A stretch of DNA of 64,000 nt from JBBQVS01 sp963792705 (lineage in GTDB: Bacteria; Chloroflexota; Ktedonobacteria; Ktedonobacterales; Ktedonobacteraceae): positions 280,443 through 344,442 of the forward strand of contig CAWBXD010000002.1 in assembly GCA_963792705.1 (NCBI GenBank), in the 5' to 3' direction. The position numbers were made by a program, and so were the translations under genes. Below are positions 33,703-42,340 of this stretch, in pieces. The first letter of the stretch is position 1. Every line of letters begins with the position of its first letter. The notes under the pieces were generated by a model. The model ran no database searches, was not told the origin of the DNA, and was given only the letters and a program-made list of their open reading frames with translations.

Positions 33703-36700
33703 CTAACGAACTACCGCTCCATAGACCAGTGAGTTCAGCGTATTTAGCAACTCGTCGTCCTGATATGGTTTGATCAGATAAGCACTAGCCCCTAATTGCA
33801 TTGCGCGTTGCTGATGCTTTGCGGCTGCTCTCGATGTGAGCATAACTAATGGCAAAGTACGATATTGTTCCTGAGCGCGAACAGTGGCAATAAGCTCGTA
33901 ACCATCCATACGTGGCATCTCAACATCAAGCAACACGGCGGCCGGTGTTTCGCGCGAGATCATTTCCAATGCCTCAACACCATCACGTGCCATCTGGACC
34001 TCCCAGCCATGTTGTTTGAGCATAGTACCCACAACGCGACGCACACTTGGACTGTCATCAACTACAAGCACATGTTTACCACGCTCGATCTTTGGCGCAT
34101 TCACCGGAAGTTTTGCAAAGGCGTCTGTCTGTTGCACTGGCAATCCTTCAATACGAGTCGTGTTCGACAGTGGTGGTGTTTGCGGAATTTGACGTACCTG
34201 TGGTGCCTCTACCTGTACCGCTGTAACCGCGCTACCCGTTATGTTTGAAACCAAGCGTGTGCGCGTCGAAAGCAACTCGGTCAGTTCCAGGATCAGCACA
34301 ACCTGTCCATTGCCGAGAACAGTACCACCTGCAATACCATAGACATGTCTTAGGTGTGGGCCAAGGTTCTTCATGACGATATCAAGTTTACCCTTTACTT
34401 CGTCTATGACCAGAGCCATACGATTACCACCTGCATTTACGAGCAGCACATGAGACTTATCGTCAATCTGACCCAGTGGTAGATTAAGATACTGAGCAAG
34501 CACACTTAGTGGATACAAGTTATTACGCACCACGACTGCGGGTTGACCTGCAACAGTTGTACGTTTAAACGTGTCAAGACGACCAATTGATTCGACCATA
34601 ACAATCGGGATGGCGAACTGTTGGTCGTTAACACGTACCATCATCGCGCTTTGAATTGCTAAACTGGTCGGGAACTTCATCGTGAAAGCTGTTCCATGAC
34701 CGGGTGTAGACTCAACCTCTATTGTACCTCTAAGACGTGAGACACTATCTCGTACTACATCAAGGCCAACACCACGTCCGCTTTCCTCGCTAAGCACCTG
34801 AGCCGTGGAGAAGCCAGGACGGAAGATCAGTTCGATAAGTTCATTCTCGTTCAGTACGTGCTCTGGACGGATTAAACCACGAGCGATGGCAACCTGCCGC
34901 ACCTGCTCCGGTTCAATGCCTCGCCCATCTTCGCGTACTGTGATGACAACCTGATTTCCTTCATAAGAAGCAGCTAAAGTGATCTGACCTTTTGGTGTTT
35001 TTCCTTGCTGAGTACGAATCTCTGGTGTTTCAATACCGTGATTTACCGCATTACGTATGAGGTGCAGCAATGGGCCTGCAATCTCCTCAAACACGGTACG
35101 GTCGATTTCTGTTTCTTCGCCCTCAAGCAAAAACTCGAACTCTTTGTGCTGCTTTAGAGCAACGGCTCGTGCGGCACGATATAAACGTGGTGTCATTGTT
35201 GAAAGCGGCACTAAGCGTGTCTTCATTAAGCGATCTTGCACCGTTGTACTGAGACGATTTTCACGAGCGAACACATTTTCACACTCTCGGATGATACTAT
35301 CCATCTCCGTACTAAGTGTAGCCATATCAGAAATGCCTTCGCTCAAACCACGCGCCACTTGATGGAACTCTGTGTAGCGGTCCATTTCTAATGCGTCAAA
35401 ATCGGCTAGATGTGCAGACTCTGCACTCTTCCCATTTTTGCCATTTGTACCAGGCTGATTGCCTTCCCCTGGCATGACAACGAGTGAACGCCCACTTGGA
35501 AGCGTGGCAGCTTCAAAACGACTCTCTAATTTTTGTCCAACGTCACGTAGACGGTTACTACTAATGCCTACATCAGCAACAAGGCGTACTAGACGCTCAA
35601 TGCGTTCTTCCAGTACACTGCGATTGACCAGCAATTCGCCGAAGAGATTCACCAGTTCGTCCAATTTCTGAAGACGAACGCGAACACTTAAATCCTCACG
35701 ATTGGCCCGTTGGACGTTTGTTTCTGGCTGCTCTGCTAGAATGCCTGCGACGATAGCGGTTTCTGTAACGCGCTCGTCTTCACCTTCCTCCAGGTCTTCG
35801 TCGATATCCTCACTCACAGGACTAAGCGAAACACCCTGTTCTCCGAGAAGCTCTGCATAGCGAACGCGTAAAGTTTGCACTCTCACATCGTCCGGTATGT
35901 TATCTGTATCTTTACCTGTGATAAGAACGTCCAGTGTTTCGGCGGTATCGAGGATGATACTAAGTGCCTCTGGCGATGCTGCCGTTTTCTCCTCCATGAT
36001 GTTATCAAGAAGGTCTTCTGATACATGACTGAGTTCTGCAATAGCACGGAAACCCATCATCGCGGCAGCACCTTTGAGAGTATGTGTAGCACGTCGAATA
36101 CCTTGAATAAAGTCGCGGTTTGTAGGCTCTTTCTCAAGTGCAGCAACATATGTACTAATCGTTTGCAAATGCTCTTCTGCCTCTAAGCGGAAGATCTCTG
36201 TCGCCTCTTCACCAAATTCTCCACTTACCGTCGGTGCCGATGATATGTGAGGTACAGGAACGTCATGGTTTGAGGCAGTTACAGACGACACAATTTTTTG
36301 TGCAGGTGGAGCAGATGTAGGCACTACTGAACTGTTTATAGTAGACTCAGTGCCCTCCGCCTTGTCTACACCTATAGCGGGTCTGTGTGTATCGTGTGGC
36401 ATGGTTCCAGTCGCTTGACGCGCACGATCAGCAAAATTTGAGGTAGTAGGTGCCGTTTGTGCAGGTGGCATCAAGCTGCCAGAAGACACACTAGCATTAG
36501 CGTCGATCTGGTTCAAGAATTCTTGACGCACCTGAATTTCTATTTCACCGCGTAGCCGCTCCACTAGTTCTTGCTGTAGTTCCTCGGCGTTAGAGTTAGC
36601 ATCTTGAAGTTTTCGTTTCTCCTCAAGCTCTTGGCGTACTTCTCTGCGTATCTGTTGCTCCATTTCAGCACGTGCTGCTAATGTCGCACTAGAACGGTCT

Positions 36701-38181
36701 TCATATTCTCGACGCAGTTCTTCACGCACATTTGCTTCCACCTCAGCACGTAAGGCTTCCAAGTCGCCACGACGCTCAAATGTCACACGCTCTCGTAGGA
36801 CAGGGTTTACATCATGAGTAGCCTGCATCTCCCAAGAGGTCCATCCCGGCTCCTGTTTCAGTACGTGTTCTGCGCTCGCCTGTATATGTTGAAAAGCCTC
36901 TCCACAAGCAGAAATGGAAGTTGTGAGCTGCTCTAGCGTAGCCTGCATTTGCTCATCGGTTAATTCGACGCCATTCGTGATTTGAGTCAGCAGCTCAAGG
37001 ACTTTTTTCAGCTTTGTATTGGACACCCACATGACCGAGAGCGGCAAATAACGTCGTACTTGCTCAGGACTATTTTTGAGATTGAGTCCCATCGCTTGGC
37101 CCGCCCAGTCCTCCATGCGCTCAAGAGCATCTTTAGAGCCATCCAGGAAGCCTCGAAATTCGCCGCGCTGGTCTTCAATGATGCTCATTGCAGAGCGTAG
37201 CTGAGAACCAACATTTTTTAATGAGGCAGCATATGTTACTAACACCTGAGCATCGTTTTGTACATCACTATATACTTTTGGCAGTGCTTCATTCTGAGAA
37301 GCTACTATCTGTTGTTGCTCATAGGCTGACAGCTGCACAGGAGCATTAACAACGGGTGTTGTTACCTCTGCAAGTGGAGCAGATTCTTCGTTAGAAGCAG
37401 AGATAGGTTGTGCTACAGGAGCTGCAGGTTCTGGTGCTACGGAAGGAGTTTTTCGTGTAGTAGCTACGAGTGTATCAAGAGCACTGAGTTGTGCTGATAC
37501 AGGTGATACCTGTTCGTGTTCCTGTGCAACAGGAAGTGCAGTTTCTTGAGGTGAGGAAACAAGTGGCTGCATCGGTTCTTCAGGCCATACGGTCTCATCA
37601 TCTTCTGATGATGCTGATGTACGAAATGATGCAAGAACTTCATCAAATGAGGGCATTGAAGACGCGGCAAAAACTTCTTCTGGTCGCTGCACTGAAGAGT
37701 GAGATGTATCATCCGCAACGATGTACACATTCGCTCCATTGTCTTGTTGATGGTTTGCTTGCGCTGACTCAAGCGAAGTACGATATTGCACATAATCGGC
37801 GTCATCCTCAGCAATCACCGCTTCCTCATCAATACCATTACGAATACCACCGAGCAGATGACGTAATCGCCCCAACGAACGCTGTAGTAGATTAATGGTG
37901 GGAGTATCAAGAACGATGATACTCTCCAGAGCGTCACCAAGAATATCTTCCATACCACGAGCAACGTGCGCGAGACCTGGGAAATCCATCATAGACGCGG
38001 AGCCGCCGATAGTGTGAGTGCGGCGATACGTTTCCTCGATAGCATCCATATCGCTTGTTGTTTGCGCGGATTGCGCTAATTGTGCCAGATGCTCGAGGTT
38101 AGTTTCGATATCTGGTAAATAGCTGTTCACCTCTTCAATAAATGAGTCGAGGACAGACATTTTGTCAAACGTATTCGACAT
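33703..38181 (-). CDS. CheA-type hybrid histidine kinase with two Hpt domains (PilL/ChpA-like)
   Basis: About 1,492 residues. Order: Hpt1 (His56 in RTHTIGGSAS), long acidic/Pro linker, helical region (about 305-450), charged coiled coil (about 470-560), Hpt2 (His700 in ATHTLKGAAAMMG), CheA dimerisation helices (about 830-1000), HATPase (HLIRNAVNHGIETPE, REDGRGIEP, SGRGVGLDVV), CheW-like domain (about 1175-1305), and a C-terminal receiver with phospho-acceptor Asp1419 (LLDVEMPRMDGYE) and the KP Lys. It autophosphorylates on Hpt and signals to the CheY-like regulators in the same cluster. The ATG at 38181 is one choice; a GTG five codons upstream is possible. It lies 75 bases downstream of the MCP gene. 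Confidence 0.94.
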   Translation of the reverse strand: MSNTFDKMSVLDSFIEEVNSYLPDIETNLEHLAQLAQSAQTTSDMDAIEETYRRTHTIGGSASMMDFPGLAHVARGMEDILGDALESIIVLDTPTINLLQRSLGRLRHLLGGIRNGIDEEAVIAEDDADYVQYRTSLESAQANHQQDNGANVYIVADDTSHSSVQRPEEVFAASSMPSFDEVLASFRTSASSEDDETVWPEEPMQPLVSSPQETALPVAQEHEQVSPVSAQLSALDTLVATTRKTPSVAPEPAAPVAQPISASNEESAPLAEVTTPVVNAPVQLSAYEQQQIVASQNEALPKVYSDVQNDAQVLVTYAASLKNVGSQLRSAMSIIEDQRGEFRGFLDGSKDALERMEDWAGQAMGLNLKNSPEQVRRYLPLSVMWVSNTKLKKVLELLTQITNGVELTDEQMQATLEQLTTSISACGEAFQHIQASAEHVLKQEPGWTSWEMQATHDVNPVLRERVTFERRGDLEALRAEVEANVREELRREYEDRSSATLAARAEMEQQIRREVRQELEEKRKLQDANSNAEELQQELVERLRGEIEIQVRQEFLNQIDANASVSSGSLMPPAQTAPTTSNFADRARQATGTMPHDTHRPAIGVDKAEGTESTINSSVVPTSAPPAQKIVSSVTASNHDVPVPHISSAPTVSGEFGEEATEIFRLEAEEHLQTISTYVAALEKEPTNRDFIQGIRRATHTLKGAAAMMGFRAIAELSHVSEDLLDNIMEEKTAASPEALSIILDTAETLDVLITGKDTDNIPDDVRVQTLRVRYAELLGEQGVSLSPVSEDIDEDLEEGEDERVTETAIVAGILAEQPETNVQRANREDLSVRVRLQKLDELVNLFGELLVNRSVLEERIERLVRLVADVGISSNRLRDVGQKLESRFEAATLPSGRSLVVMPGEGNQPGTNGKNGKSAESAHLADFDALEMDRYTEFHQVARGLSEGISDMATLSTEMDSIIRECENVFARENRLSTTVQDRLMKTRLVPLSTMTPRLYRAARAVALKQHKEFEFLLEGEETEIDRTVFEEIAGPLLHLIRNAVNHGIETPEIRTQQGKTPKGQITLAASYEGNQVVITVREDGRGIEPEQVRQVAIARGLIRPEHVLNENELIELIFRPGFSTAQVLSEESGRGVGLDVVRDSVSRLRGTIEVESTPGHGTAFTMKFPTSLAIQSAMMVRVNDQQFAIPIVMVESIGRLDTFKRTTVAGQPAVVVRNNLYPLSVLAQYLNLPLGQIDDKSHVLLVNAGGNRMALVIDEVKGKLDIVMKNLGPHLRHVYGIAGGTVLGNGQVVLILELTELLSTRTRLVSNITGSAVTAVQVEAPQVRQIPQTPPLSNTTRIEGLPVQQTDAFAKLPVNAPKIERGKHVLVVDDSPSVRRVVGTMLKQHGWEVQMARDGVEALEMISRETPAAVLLDVEMPRMDGYELIATVRAQEQYRTLPLVMLTSRAAAKHQQRAMQLGASAYLIKPYQDDELLNTLNSLVYGAVVR

Positions 38182-38256
38182 ATTACGCACACCCACTATT
38201 CTAGTACTGCGCTACAAACATCTTCAAAGAGATATGTATAGCGCGATACTCACTTG

Positions 38257-40566
38257 CTAGCGACCAAAGTCTCCATTATTCGAGAAAGGAACTTGGTCCT
38301 GGTTAAACGGTGATGGTTGACCCTGCTGACCAGGCTGCGATCCAGTGGGCCGACGTTGACGAGAGGGAGCGGGGCGTTGTTGTGCAGGCACAGCTCCAGA
38401 GTTAAACGGTTGCGAAAGAGGTACAGGATTAAGAGGTGGGAAAAATGCTTGATTTTGTCCACTAAAACCCTGATTTCCCTGCCCATTCTCTCCATTAAAA
38501 TTCGGTTGGTTGTCAAAACCACCAAAGCCATTCATATCACCAAAGTCTTGTTGGCTATACTGCTGTTGGTTATTGTACTGCTGTTGGTTGCCGTACTGTT
38601 GACTCCCATTACCGTTGTTGCCACCACCAAAGCCTTGTTGACTCCCATTACCGTTATTGCCACCACCAAAGCCTTGTTGACTTCCATTACCATTATTGCC
38701 ACCACCAAAGCCTTGTTGACTATTAAACTGTCCAAAGCTTGGTTGGTTTGAAAATGATGGGTCCTCAAAGCCCTGATCCGAGAAGTGCTGATCCCCAAAG
38801 CCTTGACCTGAAAATGGTTGATCTCCAAAACCAGGACCGGAGAATTGAGGTTGGAAGCCAAAGTCTTGTTGGTTGCCACCAGGGTATTGCTGTTGTCCTC
38901 CGAAACTAGCTGAGATATCGAAGTCTTGCTGATTGTTGTTAAATGCATACTGATTAGTATGAGACGACAATGCAACCAAAGAACCGGAGTTTCCTGGCTC
39001 TGGCAATGGGGGAAAATTCCCTGCAAAACCTTGTCCCCAATCGTTCGCATCCATTGGGGGCAAACCAGAATTTAGTGCCGGTGTAAACATCTGTCCTCCG
39101 TTCCCATTAGGCATCTCCGTTATAGATGTCAAATGAGAGAACGCACCGTTGGACTCGTTTCCACGATCAGGCAGACGGAATGTTGATACCGAGGAGCGTA
39201 GCTGTTCAGAAAGCTCTGCGAGGTAGCTTACACTTACAGCAGCTTCTTGTGTTCCCGCATCGGTCTGACGAATGACTTCCGATATTTGCGCCATCGTGAC
39301 TGCAACTGCTTCCGATACAGGAGTCTGCTCTTGTGCAGAACGCGCAATGCTTTCGATCATCTTTGCTTGTCGTTCGACAGCACTATAAATGGAGTTAAGC
39401 GAACGCCCTGCTTCGTCGGCGAGTTGCGACCCCTTCACTACTTCCTGCGTGCTATCTTCCATAGCAACGACCGCCTCATATGTATCGCCTTGAATACTTT
39501 TCACCAGATTACCGATACGCTTTGTTGACTCAGTGGAGCGTTCAGCAAGAAGACGAATTTCATCAGCAACAACCGCGAAGCCGCGCCCGTGCTCACCCGC
39601 CATTGCGGACTGAATAGCGGCGTTTAGGGCCAGTAGGTTTGTTTGATCAGCGATATCTTCGATAATACGAACGATCTCACCAATTTCGTTGGAGCGCTCA
39701 CCTAAACGTTTGATCTTTTTCGAGGTTTCCTGCACGTTCTCGCGGATAAGCATCATACCATCAATCGTTTGCCGGACGGACTCTTGACCGCTTGTCGCGC
39801 TTCGCAGGGCTTCCTGTGCCACCTCTACACTCGACGTAGCGTTACGAGCAACGTTTTGTATGAAAACCGCCAGTGCCTCGACTGCCTGAGATGTCTGAGA
39901 TATTTGCGCCACTTGCGTTTCTGATGCCTGAGCAAGGTCAGCGGAGCGATCAAGAATACGACGGGTCGCGTTTGTTACTTGGACTGCGGTTGATTGCACA
40001 CGGCCAACGACCTTTGCAAGTTCCTCAATCATATAGTTGAACGAGTCTGCCAACACACCCAGCGTGTCAGGCGTCACTTCTGCCTGAACACGCAGGTCGC
40101 CATCGCCAACAGCACTCACCTCTTGCAGGAGTTTTTCGATTTGAGCCTGTAGAGCGGCGGCATCACTTCCACCAGCACTCATCTGCGGCCCAGCATTTCC
40201 ACTTTGACCATCAAATACGGTATTAAGTGAAGTTGAAAGCATGGCGAACTCATCGTCTCCCTGCACAGCAGCACGTGCGGTACGATCACCACTCACGTAG
40301 TCGCGGCACACGTCGGTAAGTCCAAGCAACTTGTCTTTTATCCTGCGCTGCACAAAATAGTTAATTGTGAATACGAGGAGAAGTGATGTAATTGCACATC
40401 CAAGGATGACCAACCCAAGTGTTGTTTTAGCCGAACTAATATTCGGGGTTACAGAGACAAAACCGAGTAGTGCGAAAAGAAGCACAGGAATGCCAGTCGA
40501 AGCCGTTATGCCTGTAAGCATAAGTGCGTTCACGGTCATCCCACTCTTATTGCGGTCAAGGTTCAT
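38257..40566 (-). CDS. Methyl-accepting chemotaxis protein (PilJ-like) with prion-like C-terminal tail
   Basis: 769 residues. Two N-terminal membrane helices (about 12-41 and 48-71) with almost no periplasmic domain, HAMP-like segments (about 70-118 and 140-190), then the signalling coiled coil with hairpin tip (301-344: IIEDIADQTNLLALNAAIQ, GEHGRGFAVVADEIRLLAERS). The NAAIQSAMAGE variant is typical of PilJ. From about 467 to 769 comes a low-complexity tail rich in Gln, Asn, Gly, Phe and Pro, including three SQQGFGGGNNGNG repeats and QQQY blocks. With no sizeable periplasmic sensor it may sense membrane, cytoplasmic or contact cues. AGGAGG is found upstream. Between cheW and cheA. Confidence 0.94.
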   Translation of the reverse strand: MNLDRNKSGMTVNALMLTGITASTGIPVLLFALLGFVSVTPNISSAKTTLGLVILGCAITSLLLVFTINYFVQRRIKDKLLGLTDVCRDYVSGDRTARAAVQGDDEFAMLSTSLNTVFDGQSGNAGPQMSAGGSDAAALQAQIEKLLQEVSAVGDGDLRVQAEVTPDTLGVLADSFNYMIEELAKVVGRVQSTAVQVTNATRRILDRSADLAQASETQVAQISQTSQAVEALAVFIQNVARNATSSVEVAQEALRSATSGQESVRQTIDGMMLIRENVQETSKKIKRLGERSNEIGEIVRIIEDIADQTNLLALNAAIQSAMAGEHGRGFAVVADEIRLLAERSTESTKRIGNLVKSIQGDTYEAVVAMEDSTQEVVKGSQLADEAGRSLNSIYSAVERQAKMIESIARSAQEQTPVSEAVAVTMAQISEVIRQTDAGTQEAAVSVSYLAELSEQLRSSVSTFRLPDRGNESNGAFSHLTSITEMPNGNGGQMFTPALNSGLPPMDANDWGQGFAGNFPPLPEPGNSGSLVALSSHTNQYAFNNNQQDFDISASFGGQQQYPGGNQQDFGFQPQFSGPGFGDQPFSGQGFGDQHFSDQGFEDPSFSNQPSFGQFNSQQGFGGGNNGNGSQQGFGGGNNGNGSQQGFGGGNNGNGSQQYGNQQQYNNQQQYSQQDFGDMNGFGGFDNQPNFNGENGQGNQGFSGQNQAFFPPLNPVPLSQPFNSGAVPAQQRPAPSRQRRPTGSQPGQQGQPSPFNQDQVPFSNNGDFGR
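38601..38717 (-). repeat. Three 39-bp coding tandem repeats in the MCP tail
   Basis: Units 38601-38639, 38640-38678 and 38679-38717 are nearly identical and encode SQQGFGGGNNGNG three times. In frame, part of the prion-like tail. Confidence 0.92.
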
Positions 40567-40650
40567 TCGCCAGACCTCCTATAAAGAAAGAATATCTACA
40601 ATTGTGTCAAATATGTTGTATACGACGTTTTAGCATGTCGTATCGAGTGA

Positions 40651-41256
40651 TTAATAGCGTTGCATTTTATCGGAAAAGAGGAGGTGCGCTACATCAAGCA
40701 ACACAATCACACGATTACCGAATAATGCGTAACTAGCAGCATAAGGAGCAATCCACTGTGGAATAGCAGTAGGATGTGCATCTGCGCTTATAAGATTTTC
40801 AGGTGGGATTTGTAGCATTTCGTTTACGTTGTCCACGGTTAAGCAAATCACCATCTCGTTCGATTGTAATGAAAGTACACGGGTTCGTGGACTGCTAGCA
40901 ACTTCTTCCAGCCCTAAAAATGCTCTTAGATCGACGACTGAAGCAATAGAGCCTCGCAAGTTCACCACACCACGTATCCATGATACTACATTAGGCACAG
41001 CAGTGATATACATGGGGCGCTCCACTCCTTGTACAAGCTCTGCCTTTACCGCAAACTCTCGATCATTTAACGAAAATATCAGGTATTGTTCACCCACAAT
41101 AGCAGGGGCATGCTCTGTAGAAGTACTCTCTCCAGAGAGCTGACCGCTCTGAATACGCTGCATTTGTGCGGTAGCGGCTAATATTCTCTGTTGTTGACTC
41201 ATAACGAAGGCAGCACGCTGGTTATCCTGTGCTTTTTTCGGGTCTTCACTTGTCAC
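40651..41256 (-). CDS. CheW-like coupling protein (PilI-like)
   Basis: 201 residues from the GTG at 41256 (AAAGGAA 8 bases upstream); longer frames exist but lack a ribosome site. After an N-terminal helical extension of about 60 residues (MSQQQRILAATAQMQ) the CheW fold follows: YLIFSLNDREFAVKAELVQGVER, VPNVVSWIRGVVNLRGSIASVVDLRAFLGL, VICLTVDNVNEML. Links the MCP at 40566 to the CheA kinase. About 84 bases separate it from the MCP gene. It lies downstream of a hairpin (41365-41397), so it may have its own promoter or be read through. Confidence 0.92.
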   Translation of the reverse strand: MTSEDPKKAQDNQRAAFVMSQQQRILAATAQMQRIQSGQLSGESTSTEHAPAIVGEQYLIFSLNDREFAVKAELVQGVERPMYITAVPNVVSWIRGVVNLRGSIASVVDLRAFLGLEEVASSPRTRVLSLQSNEMVICLTVDNVNEMLQIPPENLISADAHPTAIPQWIAPYAASYALFGNRVIVLLDVAHLLFSDKMQRY

Positions 41257-41364
41257 ACAATTATTCCTTTCGCTATGCAGCCTAAAAGTACTATTTTCCA
41301 TCTTGTAGGGGTCACAAAGAATGAACAGATTATCTTTTTCGCGAAAACAAAATATGCGAGATAC

Positions 41365-41397
41365 GCTACAACCTCTCTTTATGGGAGAGGTTGTAGC
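41365..41397 (-). terminator. Hairpin between the CheY-like gene and cheW
   Basis: Exact 13-bp arms (41365-41377, 41385-41397) with a 7-base loop, 28 bases after the stop of the regulator at 41425. The T-run on the minus strand is weak; it may be a partial terminator or a processing stem that sets relative expression. Confidence 0.5.
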
Positions 41398-41424
41398 ATA
41401 CATATTTCAGATGCAATCAGAAAC

Positions 41425-41790
41425 TTACACAAGACTTCGTACATTTGCTACTAGTTCATTCACATCAAATGGTTTTGTCATATAAAGATCGGCGCCTTGC
41501 CTGAGTCCCCAAGAGCGGTCAAGAGGCGTATTCTTGCTTGTCAATAAAATTATTGGAATGTGTCTACTTGCTTCATAGTTTTTGAGTTTACGACACAACT
41601 GAAAGCCATTTTGCTTGGGCAAAACAACATCCAGAACGATACAGTTTGGACGCTCTTTAAAAACTTTTTCTACGGCCTCATCACCGTCAACAGCAGTGAC
41701 CACCTCAAACCCACTATTGCGTAAAGGGGTAACGATCATGGTCAATTCTGTCCAACTATCGTCTACCACGAGTATTTTCTGCCCCGACAT
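41425..41790 (-). CDS. CheY-like response regulator (PilH-like)
   Basis: 121 residues, receiver only: acidic pair in VVDDSWTE, phospho-acceptor Asp in CIVLDVVLPKQNG, Thr switch in ILLTSKN, Lys in YMTKPFDV. No output domain, so it acts by protein contact, as PilH/PilG do in type IV pilus or alternative chemosensory systems. It sits second of the two stand-alone receivers upstream of cheW. Confidence 0.92.
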   Translation of the reverse strand: MSGQKILVVDDSWTELTMIVTPLRNSGFEVVTAVDGDEAVEKVFKERPNCIVLDVVLPKQNGFQLCRKLKNYEASRHIPIILLTSKNTPLDRSWGLRQGADLYMTKPFDVNELVANVRSLV

Positions 41791-41899
41791 CCCATTATAC
41801 CTTTCCTAGTTACGGCACACCAGTGTGATGGGAAAGGATGGCTATCCCACTGGTGTATCTCTCATGTAGATACTTATCTATCGAGAGGTTAACATAGCC

Positions 41900-42340
41900 C
41901 TAGCCACGGTAGCGGCGATGGCGAATGCCTTCGTGCTGGATAGGCATATGCTCAGCTCGTCGCTCTTCCCAGTTGGCAAGATGTTTCTTGACCGTTTGCA
42001 CGAGTTCTACAGAATCAAATGGTTTTGTCAAATATTCGGTAGAACCAGCAAGGCGACCACGCATCTTGTCAAACAATCCGTCCTTCCCACTGAGCATGAT
42101 AATTGGAATTTGTCGAAACTGCAAGTTTTTCCGTATTATCTGGCAAATATGGTACCCATCCATACGAGGAAGTTGAATATCAAGCAGAATTACGGCTGGC
42201 ATTTCGTCCGCAACCGAAGTCAGAGCACTAAGTCCGTCGCCCGCCGTGATGACGCGAATATTTTCTCGTTGTAGTGTCATTTGAACAATCTTGCGTACAG
42301 TCGGACTATCGTCAACAACAAGTACTGTCGGTTCTGCCAT
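41900..42340 (-). CDS. CheY-like response regulator (PilG-like)
   Basis: 146 residues: receiver with VVDDSPTVRKIVQMTLQ, Asp in VILLDIQLPRMDGYH, LSGKDG, and YLTKPFDS, then a short basic tail (HEGIRHRRYRG). Its ATG overlaps the stop of the DUF4388 gene in TAATG, so translation is coupled. The SPTVRKIVQ/LPRMDGY form is typical of the PilG/TaxP-type receivers phosphorylated by hybrid CheA proteins. Confidence 0.93.
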   Translation of the reverse strand: MAEPTVLVVDDSPTVRKIVQMTLQRENIRVITAGDGLSALTSVADEMPAVILLDIQLPRMDGYHICQIIRKNLQFRQIPIIMLSGKDGLFDKMRGRLAGSTEYLTKPFDSVELVQTVKKHLANWEERRAEHMPIQHEGIRHRRYRG

